Positions 1 to 11,535 of a stretch of DNA of 64,000 nt are shown piece by piece. Origin of the DNA: Riptortus pedestris (Eukaryota; Arthropoda; Insecta; Hemiptera; Alydidae); assembly GCA_019009955.1 (NCBI GenBank), contig CM032230.1:3186001-3250000 (forward strand), read 5' to 3'. The translations under genes and the position numbers were made by a program. How positions within the stretch are numbered: position 1 is the first letter of the stretch; each line of letters starts with the position of its first letter. The notes under the pieces are model-generated. The model ran no database searches and was not told the origin of the DNA. It saw only the letters and a list, made by a program, of their open reading frames with translations.

Positions 1-317
1 GCAAAATTATTAGACTTTTTTTTTTCTCTTTGTTTACATACATGTAAGCAGAGGTAATTTATTTTTTCGCTAAACCCGTTGACCAAAGCAGTAAAGGCAT
101 TTAAATTTTACAGAGGGAGATCGAGAAATTCTATTTCTTATAAATAATGCCCAAATAGTTTGAGAAGTCACAAACAATTATGTATATAATTATTTAGGAT
201 AGAATATCTACTTTCCTTCCAATATGTTTTTTTCTTGAATGAGAAAACAACGAATTGGCATATCGCAGCTAGAAGTATTTGATTTAGATTTTTTCCTAAT
301 TTAAGGCGGGGATGGAT

Positions 318-319
<2 letters not shown>

Positions 320-411
<92 letters not shown>

Positions 412-412
412 T
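320..412. repeat. (TC)n(AC)n microsatellite
   Basis: A nearly pure TC tract of about 74 bp passes into an AC tract and ends at atatatt. One AC interruption breaks the TC run. It is a simple repeat with no coding potential. Confidence 0.97.
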
Positions 413-1069
413 ATATTACCTATTTTACTAGGTAATATGATTGCGTAAATTGTGATTTACTTGACAGGTCAAATATTTTAGATTGACAATGCACTTATTT
501 ATGACATGAGTCAAACTATTTTGGCATTTATAAGTAATTTTAGTGATATTGACAAAGAGAAAGAGCTTCTCATGCTCCTTATAGGGGCTAAATATTTTAT
601 GACTATGATATAAGGTAAAATTAGATAAAGCAATTGTTGCAATTAAATTTTAAATATATTGTCACACTTATGATAGAATGCAAAATTTATGTTGACAATG
701 TAAACATAAAATTACCCATTTTTTATAAGATTATTTGAAGGTTGCCAAAAAAGGCTGAGACGTCATAATCGCCTAAATAAAATATTTAATTGGGATGGAG
801 AGCTGTATACTTGGTTAGTTGGTCTTATATGGATTTATGTGCCCCAAAAAATAAAAATAAAACTGATTTAAATAGGTACTTATTTATTTTTTTATTCGGT
901 GTAGCACGTTGTTAAATTTTCTAGTGTTAGGTATTACTGAAACATAGGAACAATTTTTTTGGTAGGAAAAGCGTGATTTCGGCATTTCTAAAGTGTTTAG
1001 AATATTCATTTGAGCGTTGCCATGGTTGGGGCGGGTAGCATATTATGTTCTATCTTTTATTCTTTATCT
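413..1069. other. AT-rich sequence, no gene seen
   Basis: I see no long reading frame, known transposon motif or splice-flanked exon. The sequence is AT-rich with short homopolymers and is consistent with intron or intergenic DNA. Confidence 0.6.
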
Positions 1070-3010
1070 CTACAAATTAAATTTGTCCTGTTAAATATTT
1101 TGGATAAAAAATATAGGTTTAAAATGATTATTCATTTATTCAATTTTAAATGTTTTCCAATATCTGAAACTCTTCACAGATAAGGTACATTTGGGAGGGA
1201 AAAGTGTTACTTCGCCCTCTCCCCCGATTCAAATCAGATCTAATAATCTAATAGAAAATCTTCAGCCAGCGGTGACGGTCTTCCATGACAACAGTATTTT
1301 GGAAAAAGTTTACCTATTTTCTTCTTAATTCTGGCTGTATTTACTTTAGATTTCTTTTTGCCGGATGCGATTATACGGTCGGTGTTTCGGTAAGAGAATG
1401 CAACAGTTAATATAATTATTCGGAAGAATGAGTAAAAAGTAATAATATGGTTTCCGAAAGCTGGCAAACCTCAAAGATTTTATGGTTCCTTTTTTTCTCC
1501 GACGTTAACAGATGTCATTAAGAGGGAGGGCTTAATACTAGACGCTTAATTCTTCGTCTTAAATTTTGGAATGTAAATATAAGGCTGAATATAATTATTA
1601 GTCGGAGTAAAATTATATATTTTCCAATACATCTGCTAATTATTTTGGCGGGAAAGGAAATACTGGAGTATTTTTTTCTCTGGGTTCGGTGGGTTTAATA
1701 CTATAGGATTGATTATTTTTCCTAAATTTCGGATAGAAAATATAGAGTTTTAATATAATTATTTGGAGTAATAAGTTTTTACATTTTCGAATACATCCGA
1801 AAGATATTTTTGCGGAAAAAGGAATCTTGGCGCAATTTTTTTTTCTCTCTCCAGATTTTTTGTGTGATTAAATTGGGAGTATTATAGAAGACTTACTATT
1901 GTACATTATGATTAATTCTTTCGGACGTTTTCTTAATTTTTTTCTTTAATAATAATTATTTGCAGGTGTAAGTATGGTTTCCTATAGATATGAAATATAT
2001 TTTTGGGGGAAAGTGAATCTTTGCGCATTTTTTTACGCCAGATTTTGACAGATGAAATGGGGAGATATAACGAAGGCTTACTTCTAGAGGCTTGAGTTAA
2101 TTCTTTCAGACATTTTCTTATTTTGCAGGGGGGGGGGAGAATGAAGAATGTTTTATTTGACACCAATTGAAATAAGCGTCATACATTTAAACGGTGGTGA
2201 TAAAATTGATAAGTGAAACATTTTAGATAGATAATATATGAAATTGTACAATTATACGAACGTTTACAATTTCTCTAATATCTGATTTCTTTTTTTATAG
2301 ATAAGAGCGTTTTTTTTGGTGGGAAAAGTGGTATTTAGACGGGTTATACAAATGTTTTGGATAGAAAAAGGTTAGTGGGTATTTCTAAATTGCTCCTAGA
2401 ATGTATTTAGTTGCGGATTAAACAAATTAATAGTTTTAGTTTTATTTAGTGAATCCACCGACTAACAAGGTAGGTTAAAAATTTAGAAAAGAAATATAGA
2501 GTTCTAATATAATTAGTTGCAGGCGTAAGAATCTTGTCTAATAGTTATAAAAGATATTTTGGCGGGAAATTGAATCTTTGAGCATTTTTTTTACACAAGA
2601 TTTTGACAGATAAGCAAAATATTTTAGATAGATAATATACGGAATTGTACAATTATTAGGACGTTTACAATTTTTCAAATATCTGATTTTTTTTATATAA
2701 ATAAGAGCATTTTTTGGTGGGGAAAGTGTTATTTCGAGCTTTATTTTTATTTCGACGGGTTATACAAATATTTTGGATAGAAAAAGGTTAGTGGGCATTT
2801 CTAAATTGCTCATAGAATTTATTTAGAGTAAAGAAATTAATAGTCTTAGTTTCATTGAGTGAATCCACCGACTAATTAGGTAGGTGAAAAATGTTGGAAA
2901 GGAAATATAGGATTTTAATATAATTATTTTGAGTATATACATTTTCCAAATACACCTGATATATATTTTGGCGGGAAAGGGATTCTTGGAGGGTTTCCCC
3001 CTGCGATATT
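1070..3010. repeat. Degenerate tandem array, monomers of roughly 160-190 bp and a 401-bp higher unit
   Basis: A block containing a gatattttggcggg-like core, followed by T-rich sequence and then gattttgacagat, recurs near 1648, 1806, 1996, 2550 and 2960. The last two full periods form a longer unit: ttttagatag at 2222 and again at 2622, each followed by shared text including ggatagaaaaaggttagtgg and gaatccaccgacta. Copies differ by many substitutions and small indels, so the array is old. It resembles a decayed satellite rather than a gene. Confidence 0.7.
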
Positions 3011-3365
3011 GAGAGATGCTATGATTGAGACGTGTATCTGACTTACTTGGCAGCCCTGGGTTGAAGGGCCCAGCACTTTGCCCAGAAGGCAGAGGGGGGG
3101 CGGACCCGAAGGGCCGAGGTGCTGACTGCCCTCGGTAGTCCTTCGCAGCTCATCACATACTGGCTCTATCTCTCTCCCCACCACTCCCTCCCCTCCCTAT
3201 CCCCACCCCCTACTCTAATCACTTCCCCTCCGCCCCCCCCGCTACTGTGTACGCCGCTCCCACAGATAATTCCAACAGCTATCAATTGTAAACAATGCTT
3301 TCTCCCGTGCTCTGCCTCATAACTCATTAACATAAGTGTAACACAGCACAAACTCCGCGAGTGTT
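3011..3365. other. GC-richer patch and polypyrimidine tract, no gene recognised
   Basis: Positions 3040-3140 are clearly richer in G and C than their surroundings. Positions 3165-3245 are a C/T-rich low-complexity stretch. Open frames across the tract are proline/serine-rich and look like by-products of composition. I cannot assign a function. Confidence 0.5.
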
Positions 3366-3368
3366 TAC

Positions 3369-3472
3369 AACATCCATCACCCAGGGTTTCCTTAAACTCT
3401 GCAGATTTCCCACGCGGCGGATAACACAGTGGTCATCTCATCTCACCATACATTCACTCTATCTACGTAAAA
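3369..3472 (-). mobile_element. Family B element, hairpin-end fragment
   Basis: The block resembles the hairpin end of family A (tctgcagatttccc), then continues with cacagtggtcatctca and a ccatacattc motif. The same continuation appears near 17692, 19794 and 56611, where family A differs. It is therefore a second, related element family. Only the end is present, because a family A copy starts directly after it. Confidence 0.6.
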
Positions 3473-3473
3473 C

Positions 3474-4384
3474 GTCCGTCACGCAGGGACTGCGTAAACT
3501 ACGCAGATTTCCCACGTGAATTATTACAATAGAGAAGTCTGCATACTAGTAACAATAGTAGTAACGAGTCTCTAGACCAATTTCACGAGAGCCCAACAGT
3601 TACGGAAAAAGCCGAACTAGCTTACCGCGGAGACTCACGAAGAGCCGAAATTAGTCCATCTCATATCGTCCGTTATCCGCACACTCTTAATAAAAATGCA
3701 AATAACTCGGTTAATATTGAAGATAGAGAATAAATATATATAACAATATTTATATTACAGTTAATTTGCAATAAGATTGATTCTATACAATTTTTCGATC
3801 CGACGTATAGTAACAGAGATAATTTGAATTTTCGAAACTCCTTTCATCTAACCTTCCCCCTCCTACTGGTCTGATTTCACCCATTAGCAAACTTGATCTT
3901 TATTTTTACATAAAATAATTAAATATCGAGATCGATAACGATCAAGCAATAATTGCGACCACTAGAGCGTTAACATACAAATATATATATGATATATTTG
4001 AACGGATATCATTTTTCTTTTTCACAGCAGTGTTGTTGGAAGTGAAGAATATTGTGTACTTGTAGAAGGAAAGACTTTTAACTCTTCACAAGTTTTTATT
4101 TATTTCAGAGCTAATCGCTTTCGAAGACTATTTTCCCCAAGTGAAGTTAACTTTCTTCCCCTATGAGCGCCTGCAAGTAGATCTGAAGATGGAGACAATA
4201 GCTTTCGAAAGCGATTAGCGCTGAAATAAAAAACTTGTGAAGACTTGGACGTCTTTTTCCCTCTGCAAGGTCTTTATCTTCGCCATCTTCTGAGTAGGAT
4301 CGATGGAAATTTGAAGAAAATTTTTGAAAATCTCGTCATGAGTACGGCCTCAATAGCTGATTTCCCCTCAAGAGAGTCCGCTAA
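3474..4384 (-). mobile_element. Family A Helentron-like (HINE-type) element, full length, interrupted
   Basis: Read on +, the copy starts with gtccgtcacgcag and gcagatttccc, continues with aaatatctcgg-type and gccattagcaaacttgatc blocks, then a short AT tract. It closes with ggatcgatgg, tcaatagctgatttcccc and ccgctaa. These blocks occur in the same order in at least eight other copies in the window. A foldback sequence of about 260 bp interrupts it near 4018. There is no coding capacity. Strand follows the convention that the CGCAG hairpin end is the 3' end. Confidence 0.8.
4018..4277. mobile_element. Imperfect foldback insertion inside family A
   Basis: Two arms are inverted copies. Left cttcacaagtttttattta and gctaatcgctttcgaa match right ttcgaaagcgattagc and aaaaaacttgtgaag, and weaker similarity extends outward through gtagaaggaaagac and gtctttttccctctgc. 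The insert splits a block that is continuous in other family A copies (cattttcgtcatctcc). A ctgaaga...gaaa string at 4183-4210 recalls the hammerhead-like motif of Penelope-like elements, so a Penelope-type terminal repeat is possible. Confidence 0.6.
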
Positions 4385-4724
4385 ATGATCAAATAAGCAT
4401 TTCCTCAATATGACTCTTATCAATACTAACTGAGGACATCATCACAACACAATTGTATGTTTCTAACATAATGTAGGTCCATTAAATCAATATTCCGTAT
4501 GTAAGTGTGTGATAAGACGTTTTATTATATGTTTACTATAGGCTGAAAACTAAATAGAAATATCTCCATGAATAAATAATCAACATAGAGAAAACCTGTA
4601 AGGAAGAGCATTTATCAAAAAGTAAATTACCAAGAAGAATGGTTATAAACAATTTTTCTGCCTGAAATATTTTGAATTTTGGATTTCCCTTCTTTAAAAC
4701 CCCCTCCACCGGCCCGATTTCAAC

Positions 4725-4755
<31 letters not shown>

Positions 4756-4958
4756 TTATGAGACAGGCAGACATTTGAGGAAATTTTATGTGTAGAAATT
4801 ATTCCCATTAACTCATTCAACCACAATTAGCTAGCCAGAGGTTTTATAGTTGTTACCAGGGATATTCCAGTTTTGATGATAAGTAGCTATGGCTTCACGG
4901 CATAAAATATGAAATAGAAGAGAGTGGGAGATAATGAGCTAGCAGATGGTTGCCGCGA
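4385..4958. other. AT-rich spacer with a family A fragment and a (TA)n(TG)n microsatellite
   Basis: Positions 4677-4724 match the C-rich core of family A (aaccccctccaccgg then cccgatttcaac). A (TA)n(TG)n tract follows at 4725-4757. Nothing else is recognised. Confidence 0.55.
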
Positions 4959-4959
4959 G

Positions 4960-6900
4960 GTTCAAGGATTCAGGCTATAATCGCTACAGGAAGGAATGCA
5001 GCGCAATACCCCTTCCTGCCGATATTGCACAAATGAGGAAATACTCTCCTTTCCGAGTTGAAAGAACTTTATCCTACCCTTAAAACATCTGGAGCAGGAA
5101 ATGCTCCGCCTATATTCCCAATACCCTTCCTACCAACATTGTTCTTAGCGAGGTAACGAGGAAATACCCCTGCATCTCGAGTATAGGAACTATATCCTTA
5201 CCCACAACATCTGAAGGAGGAAATGATCCGCCAATAGTCCCAATACCCATCCTACCAATATTGTTCTTAGCGAGGTAATGAGGAAATACCCCTGCATCCT
5301 GAGAACAGTCACTACATATATCCTTCCCTACAACATCTGGAGCAGGAAATGCTCCGCCTATATTCCCGATACCCTTCTTACCAATATTGTCCTTCGTGAG
5401 GTAACGAGGGAATACCCCTGCATCCTGAGAACAGGCACTACCTATATCCTTACCTACAACATCTGGAGCAGGAAATGCTCCGCCTATATTCCCGATACCC
5501 TTCTTACCAATATTGTCCTTCGTGAGGTAACGAGGGAATACCCCTGCATCCTGAGAACAGGCACTACCTATATCCTTACCTACAACATCTGGAGCAGGAA
5601 ATGCTCAGCCTATATTCCCGATACCCTTCCTACCAATATTGTCCTTCGTGAGGTAACGAGGGAATACCCCTGCATCCTGAGATAGGCACTACCTATATCC
5701 TTACCTACAACATCTGGAGCAGGAAATGCTCCACCTATAGTTCCCAATAACCCTTCCTACCAATATTGTTCTTAGCGTGAGGTAACGAGGGAATACCCCT
5801 GCATCCTGAGGATAGGACTACCTATATCCTTACCTACAACATCTGAAGCAGGAAATGCTCCACCTATAGGCACAATAACCCTTCCTACCAACATTGTTCT
5901 TAGCGAGGTAACGAGGGAAATACCCCTGCATCCTGAGGATAGGAACTATATCCTTTATAAAACATCTGAAGCAGGAAATGCTCCACCTATATTCAATACC
6001 CTTCCTACCAATACTTCTTCGAGGTAACGAGGGAATACCCCTATCCTGAGTATAGACTCTATCCTTTTCATAAAAAAAGCTACCAATACCTTTCCTACCA
6101 ATATTGTACTTCGCACAAAAAAAAAGATATAGTTCCAAAAGGTTTTACTCCCAATACCCTTCCTACCAATATTGTTCTTAGCGAGGTAACGAGGAAATAC
6201 CCCTGCATCCCGAGTATAGGCACTATATTCTACCCTAACAACATCTCGAGCAAGAAATACTCCACCTATAGGCACAATACCCTTCCTACGAACATTGTTC
6301 TTAGCGAGGTAACGAGGAAATACCCCTGCATCCCGAGTATAGGCACTATATCCTTTACTGCGTACTTTGCGCACGGGAATGCAACAAGGGAATACTCCTG
6401 CTTAGCAACTAGACACAATACCTCATCAGGGTTTCGTCCCCCGAAGGTGGGTAATGAGGAAATACTCCCGTTTTACAAGTATCGGCACAATAACTCCTCC
6501 GGGTAATATTAGTGAGATAACGTGGGAATACCCATTGCTTTGCTAGAGTAGCCGCAATATGCTTACATTGGGCATACAGAGGCAATTCAATATACTCCTG
6601 ATTTGGCAGAACCGGCGCAATAACTCCTCCAGGCAATTATAATATGATAACGTGGACATCCTCTTGCTTTGCGAGAGCAGGTGTAGTATGCGTACATTGC
6701 GCACGGGAAGGGGATTATAAATTACTCCTGCTTTGCTAGTATCGTCGCAACATCCTCCAGGGCAATGTTACCATTGGGGTTACGAGGAAATACCCCTGTT
6801 TCTCGAATATCGGCGCAATAGCTCTTTCGGAGTTATTGCCATCCAAAGCTGGATCAGTATAGTGTAATGAGGAAATTGTCCTGCTTTTCTGCCTTCGGTG
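4960..6900. repeat. Minisatellite array with a unit of about 126 bp
   Basis: The string aatacccctgcatcc recurs at 5163, 5285, 5411, 5537, 5663, 5792, 5919, 6195 and 6319, with a diverged copy at 6033. Four central intervals are 126 bp exactly or nearly so; others vary from 114 to 162. Each unit carries ggagcaggaaatgctc, ataccctt and taccaatattgt. The right part (6380-6900) decays into shorter related units. Frames stay open through the cleanest units because 126 is a multiple of three. I regard those frames as artefacts of repeat length, not a gene. Confidence 0.9.
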
Positions 6901-7650
6901 CAAATCGTTTAACAGGCTATATCGCCTGTGCTAAGGCAACCAGGTAATTATTAGTGATTCATTATTATTACTTAATGCTTAATTTAATGTTGCTACATTA
7001 TCGAAGAATTCCGATATTTTCTGCCATTTCTATGTTGATCATACTGCTTCGTTGTATCATAATTGAGATAAAAGACCTGCTCTAGAAGAAGTCCTGGATA
7101 ATCATAGTTCTTGTAGTCAATGTATCCGAGGACAGCTTAATGGAAAAGAACAATTCTAACTGGGCAATGGTGACCGGTTCATGTAGTAGAAAATATTTGT
7201 GTAGTAGGTGGTTATTATGTTGGTGGATAGGTGAGAGACGTGTGGTAACCCTGAGACGGGGCGGGTTTACGACGGAGTATCTACCGGCTCAGACTTCAGC
7301 AATAGTCTCCTCTATCCACGGGGGATTTACCCTTGATGCTTCTTTTTATGGCTGCCACCTCTAGCAATTGAACTATTTCTCTAGGATACTTCCTAGCAGG
7401 ATCAAGGATACATGTTCACAAAGGTAAAGGTAAAAATGTTTAGAAGCTGAGTCTACAGCATTTTTGGAAAATGTCCACAATTAGTGCATCCTTAAACTAA
7501 ACATATTTCCCTAAGGATATCACATGTACTTTTTTTTTGGCAGATTTCCCTTATGTGAGATGCGCAATTGAGGATCTACTCATCACTTTTTATTCGAATT
7601 TTTATCGATCCTACAACAGTCGTTGCATTTGTAGATTCAGAAAAAAAACT
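6901..7650. other. Unassigned sequence between the minisatellite and a LINE tail
   Basis: Moderately AT-rich. A short open frame at 7140-7364 on + is unlike any family I know and has no supporting splice or repeat context. Nothing firm to annotate. Confidence 0.5.
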
Positions 7651-7654
7651 AATG

Positions 7655-7905
7655 ATAACGTCATCAGTTCTAAAGTTCTGGACACGTAAAAAAGGAATAG
7701 ATTGGAAAGAGAGAAGGTTAATTTGGAATACTTGCAAAATCAGAGTACACAAATCATCAATATTCCTTGGGCTTAGGGAAAGAGGAAGGGCTAGAAAATC
7801 CTATGTTGAAGACATCAAACCTCTTATGGATTTCGGTCGCTACAGTAATATGAAAAGAGGAGGTACCAAAAGAAACCAATGGTTGCAGCTAGAATCATGA
7901 TGATG
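7655..7905 (+). pseudogene. Non-LTR retrotransposon, C-terminal tail remnant
   Basis: The + frame reads a basic segment RGRARKSYVEDIK, then MDFGRYSNMKR and NQWLQL before a stop. The same order (RGRGRPR, MDFG-Y-NMKR, QWLQLQGVVFRP) occurs at 25661-25885, and a more diverged form is at 23200-23364. In many animal LINE-type reverse transcriptase proteins this basic GRGRPR segment lies at the very C-terminus. Upstream reverse transcriptase motifs are absent here, so this is a 5'-truncated, decayed copy. Confidence 0.65.
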
Positions 7906-9099
7906 AAAGATCCTACCAAATACTTTACAATAAAGAGGTCAGTTCAAAACTATAGTCTTAGTGATAAAATAATTGTCTACTTCTTTTGCTATTTAATGTT
8001 TAATCTAACTGAAATATTATCCGAGATATCTTGAAGATCTTAGCTTTCAGTCTCATGCAAAACCCCTCAGTAATCTGTGGAGTTTCCATTCAGGAGAAAC
8101 CTTTTTTAAAGACTGCAGTATTCTTATTTATCCATCATTACCAGCCTTCTCCATCCATATCATTGCGGTTGGCTTTCCCGTCTATGATGAAGAACTCCGA
8201 TGCATCCTGGGCCAGTCTACCAACCCATCACATCTTCGGCCTGCCTCGTGGCCACCTACCCACCACTGTCTCATTCATTGTTTCACATTGAGCAGGTTGG
8301 GTTACTCCCCCCCCCCCGATTAAGCAACCTCTTTTTTAGTTTTCTTATCTTGTGAAATCGACTGTCTCCTTTCTGATATAATATCTACTCTTTTCTTCCT
8401 CGCCAGCAGCTTTAAGCCTCCAGCCCAATACTCGGACCTCCATGGATGCTTAAAAATGCACGGCAGTATCATGCCGATGCATAAATGCCATTGTGCAGAT
8501 ATTTACAGTAGCGGGGGACGAAGGTTCGTTATTCCAGCAAACAGCCGTTTCCTGGACAAGTTCGGAGAGGTTGGCGAGGACATCAGCCCCTGCTCCTATC
8601 TCCTACACCTTTGCTAACAAGTAGCTGTATGCACTTCATGTGCAATATGCACTGTGTGCAATACGAGCAAGAGTAACTTTCCCCCTTCCATCGTAAATGC
8701 TATCCCTAATTAGGATCCTTCCACATCCAGGATCACTGGCCGCTAATCGCCAGTTCAAATTTGCCTCAAAATTACGCAGGCCCTACGTCAACTGCTGACG
8801 TTCTCATTTCTCTCGAAGTAAAAAACCTATGTTAACAGGGATTCAAATTTTAAATTGGTTGCAGATATTTAGTGACCCAGTTACTTAAAGTGAAAGTCAG
8901 ATAAGTCCATTATAGTAGCAAGATAAGTAACAAGATATGACCATAAAGGTGTGACATGAGACGACTATTAAACGCTGCTTTTCTAATTGAACTAAATTAA
9001 GTGACATTGATATTTGTATTTTAGGAAAGCCGGGAGGATCTTTAGACTTCAGTAATATTTTTCTATACGAAGGAGATTGTAAAGATGATTAGAATAAAA
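7906..9099. other. Unassigned region with a GC-richer block at 8120-8820
   Basis: From about 8120 to 8820 the base composition is more balanced than the surroundings and free of families A-C and SINEs. A + frame at 8031-8291 contains LPTHHIFGLPRGHLPTT, which I do not recognise confidently. A poly-C run lies near 8308. It could be an old transposon or unique intron sequence. Confidence 0.4.
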
Positions 9100-9522
9100 G
9101 TCCGTCACGCAGGGGCTGCGTAAACTAAGCATATTTCCCACGTGAAGTTTACAATAGAGAAATTTCACAAGAGCCGAACAGTCAAGGAAACGGCCGAACT
9201 AGCTTTTGGCGGGAAAGTCACTCTCGTCCGTTAGCCGCCCAGATTTAATAAAAATGCAAATATCTCGGTTAATATTCAAGATAGAGAATAAATGTATATA
9301 ACAATATTTATAGTAAATTTAATTTGCAATAAGATTGAGTTTGTACAAATTTTCGATCCGACGTATAGTAACGGAGATATTTCGAAAATCCTCCCCTCTA
9401 AACCCCCCCCCCCTCCCACTGATCCAATTTCAGCCATTAACGAACTTGATCTTTCTTTTTACATAAAACGACTAAATATCGAGTTTGGTAACGATTAAAC
9501 AAAAATTGCGACCGCTAGTCAG

Positions 9523-9575
<53 letters not shown>

Positions 9576-9700
9576 GTTTTGAACGGACCTCATTTTCGTC
9601 ATCTACTAGGCAGGATCGATGGACATTTGAAGAAAAATTTCCAAAATTCCGTCATGAGTACAACCTCAATAGCTGATTTCCCCCCAGGGAAATCTGCTAA
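9100..9700 (-). mobile_element. Family A Helentron-like element, complete type copy
   Basis: Read on +, it begins GTCCGTCACG with hairpin ACGCAG-GGG-CTGCGT, then gcatatttccc, a ccgaacagtc...acggccgaactagc block, aaatatctcggttaat, a C-rich run, gccattaacgaacttgatc, an (AT)n tract, gaacggacctcattttcgtc, and ends at gggaaatctgctaa. On the - strand this is a 5' TTAGCAGATTTCCC end, an internal microsatellite, an inverted subterminal gggaaatatgc, and a 3' hairpin about 7 bases from the end against a T-rich flank. This matches the known layout of HINE/DINE-1-like elements. No protein is encoded. Confidence 0.8.
9527..9575. repeat. (AT)n(AC)n microsatellite inside family A
   Basis: A tract of about 21 AT units with a short ACAC edge lies between the agacaaat block and the gaacggacc block of family A. 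The position is the same as in other family A copies. Confidence 0.95.
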
Positions 9701-9993
9701 AAAATTACGGAACTTAGTTTCCTGTTCTTTTCTAGCAAAATGATTCTTTAAACTGAGTTGTTAAGCGATGTTAACTGTTTATAAACCAATTGATATGAAG
9801 TCAGTAAAGTTTATGTGGCAAGGGAAACCAAGTTTTTTATTCTGGTATAAAATATAGCACCGATGCGTTGCGTTATTGAAATAACTGGTCCCTTCCTACT
9901 ACTTCTAAACATAACTTGATCATGTCATATTAGGACAAAGACATTGTCGGTTTAAAATCAACATGATTGTTAACCAGGTTGCAGGAGGCCTAA
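9701..9993. other. Spacer, nothing recognised
   Basis: AT-rich sequence between two family A copies. I see no coding, RNA or repeat signal. Confidence 0.5.
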
Positions 9994-10135
9994 GTCGCAA
10001 TTTTCGTTTTATCGTTACTAAACTCGATATTTAAACGTTTTCATTTCAATTGTTTTAATTGAACTTTTATGTTTGAATGCAAATACGTACGCAAATGGGA
10101 AATCTGCTTAGTTAACGCAGCTCCTGCGTGATGGA
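9994..10135 (+). mobile_element. Family A, internally deleted copy
   Basis: It starts with gtcgcaattttcg and aaactcgatatttaaacg, skips most of the body, and ends with gggaaatctgcttagtt, the acgcagctcctgcgt hairpin and ggac before TTTTT. The 5' end and microsatellite are missing. Confidence 0.75.
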
Positions 10136-10304
10136 CTTTTTCAAGACAAATCAACTTATTTTTAAGACTGTCAAACAGTGGAAAGACAGATATTAAGAAT
10201 TCATTTATTCATGAAAAATAAAATTTCTATTCCATAAGTTCCTTACAGTTAAGACTAATGAATATTCAGTCCAAAATGATTTCCCGAGCAACGTCTGTAC
10301 CTTA

Positions 10305-10441
10305 GTTTATATATATATTATTGAACGGACCCCATTTACGCAATCTCTTTGGTATGATCAATGGGCATTTAAGGATATGTTTTAAAATCGCATCATGAGT
10401 ACAATCTTAATAGCTGATTTCCCTTAAAGGTTATCTGCTAA
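10305..10441 (-). mobile_element. Family A, 5'-end fragment
   Basis: Read on +, a short AT run is followed by gaacggaccccatttacg, tttaaaatcgcatcatgag, tagctgatttcccttaa and tctgctaa. Only the TTAGCAG end is present. Confidence 0.7.
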
Positions 10442-11160
10442 TTAAAAAAAAAAAGGTCGAGTAACAGAAGAATTTAAATTTTGTTGATATTTTGCTTAGT
10501 TAATTAATTTAAATTAATCTCCACCAAATTTTTATGGAATATTAAAAAACCCCTAGACTTTAATTTATAAACGTCCATGAGTGAGGTGGGACTGAGAAAT
10601 GATGCAAAGGTGGAATATACAACGGTAGCGGGGAATAGATATACAACTTGAATCGGGAAACGTGCCTTCACGCTCACTGAACAGCTATTTCCCTTTTGGA
10701 ACTCGGAGGTAACTACAATTTATTATGGAAGTAATGCCGCCGTTAGCAGCCACCGATATATATTGCTACGAACATGCAAAAAGGAGTTTCATATTGAAAA
10801 ATGATGACTCCAACATCGAGAGAGCAGTAGAAGAGGTAGGCAGTGTGTGTGTGTGAGAGAGAGAGAGGGATGATATCTAACGAGAGGGAAGCTACAGCTG
10901 TCAGCGGGGCAATATGTGAGGAACAAAGGGAAAACTTGGATAAAAAAAAATATGGAGGGATATATATTCAAAACTGGTTTTATTCAGCAAGGATTGTTGC
11001 CGCCGAGAGTTTTTATTAAACGTGACAGTTTTGTCCCGAATAAGGACTGGCAGAAATGGCATTGATGACGCTCGGCCAAGGACGGACAAAACTTCATCCA
11101 TCTCGACACACAACCACTAACAAAAGTCAAAACTGTGCTTATTAATTGGTTGTTGTTTTT
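10442..11160. other. Low-repeat sequence with a (TG)n(AG)n tract
   Basis: Positions 10843-10868 hold a short TG then AG simple repeat. The rest (10560-11110) is of balanced composition and free of the window's repeat families. I find no frame or splice arrangement that I can support as an exon. Confidence 0.45.
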
Positions 11161-11162
11161 TT

Positions 11163-11265
11163 TTTTTGCAAATTTCCCTTCAGGAAGTCAGTTGTTGAGG
11201 TTGTACTAACGAAACGCTTTTAGAAAAATGACTTCAAATGCTCATCCTAGGAAATGTCGAATATG
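11163..11265 (+). mobile_element. Family A, 5'-end fragment
   Basis: Starts tttgcaaatttccctt, then cagttgttgaggttgtact, tgacttcaaatgctcatcct. It is a diverged TTAGCAG end without the body. Confidence 0.6.
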
Positions 11266-11535
11266 AACTGTTAATTGGTATGTTGCTGGATGTTGAACAC
11301 CAGGTTCATCCCTTCCACTTAATTTCATTTACAAATTAATTTTATGTAATACATAAATAATTAGTTTTATTTTGGTTTGTATTAATTTCGGTTTCATCAA
11401 TAAAAATATAAAAATCAATGTGCGTTTTTAATCTTTTTTCTTGTGCATCCGACTTCAGTTAGACATAGGTCAAAACACATTTGAAGTTGATGACTTTATA
11501 AAATGCAATATTAGCTAAGCAGGTGGCTACCGAAA
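11266..11535. other. AT-rich spacer
   Basis: Nothing recognised apart from AT-rich sequence. Confidence 0.45.

Noticed and set aside
3119..3351. Proline-rich frames and a possible CpG-island promoter
   Set aside because: The C/T tract creates the frames. The GC-rich part is only about 100 bp and has no supporting exon or promoter signal.
5278..5685. 135-codon plus-strand frame with 42-residue repeats
   Set aside because: It is the translation of the 126-bp minisatellite and ends where unit lengths stop being multiples of three.
5830..6374. Minus-strand frames of 102 and 139 codons over the same array
   Set aside because: Same minisatellite read on the other strand. No independent evidence of a gene.
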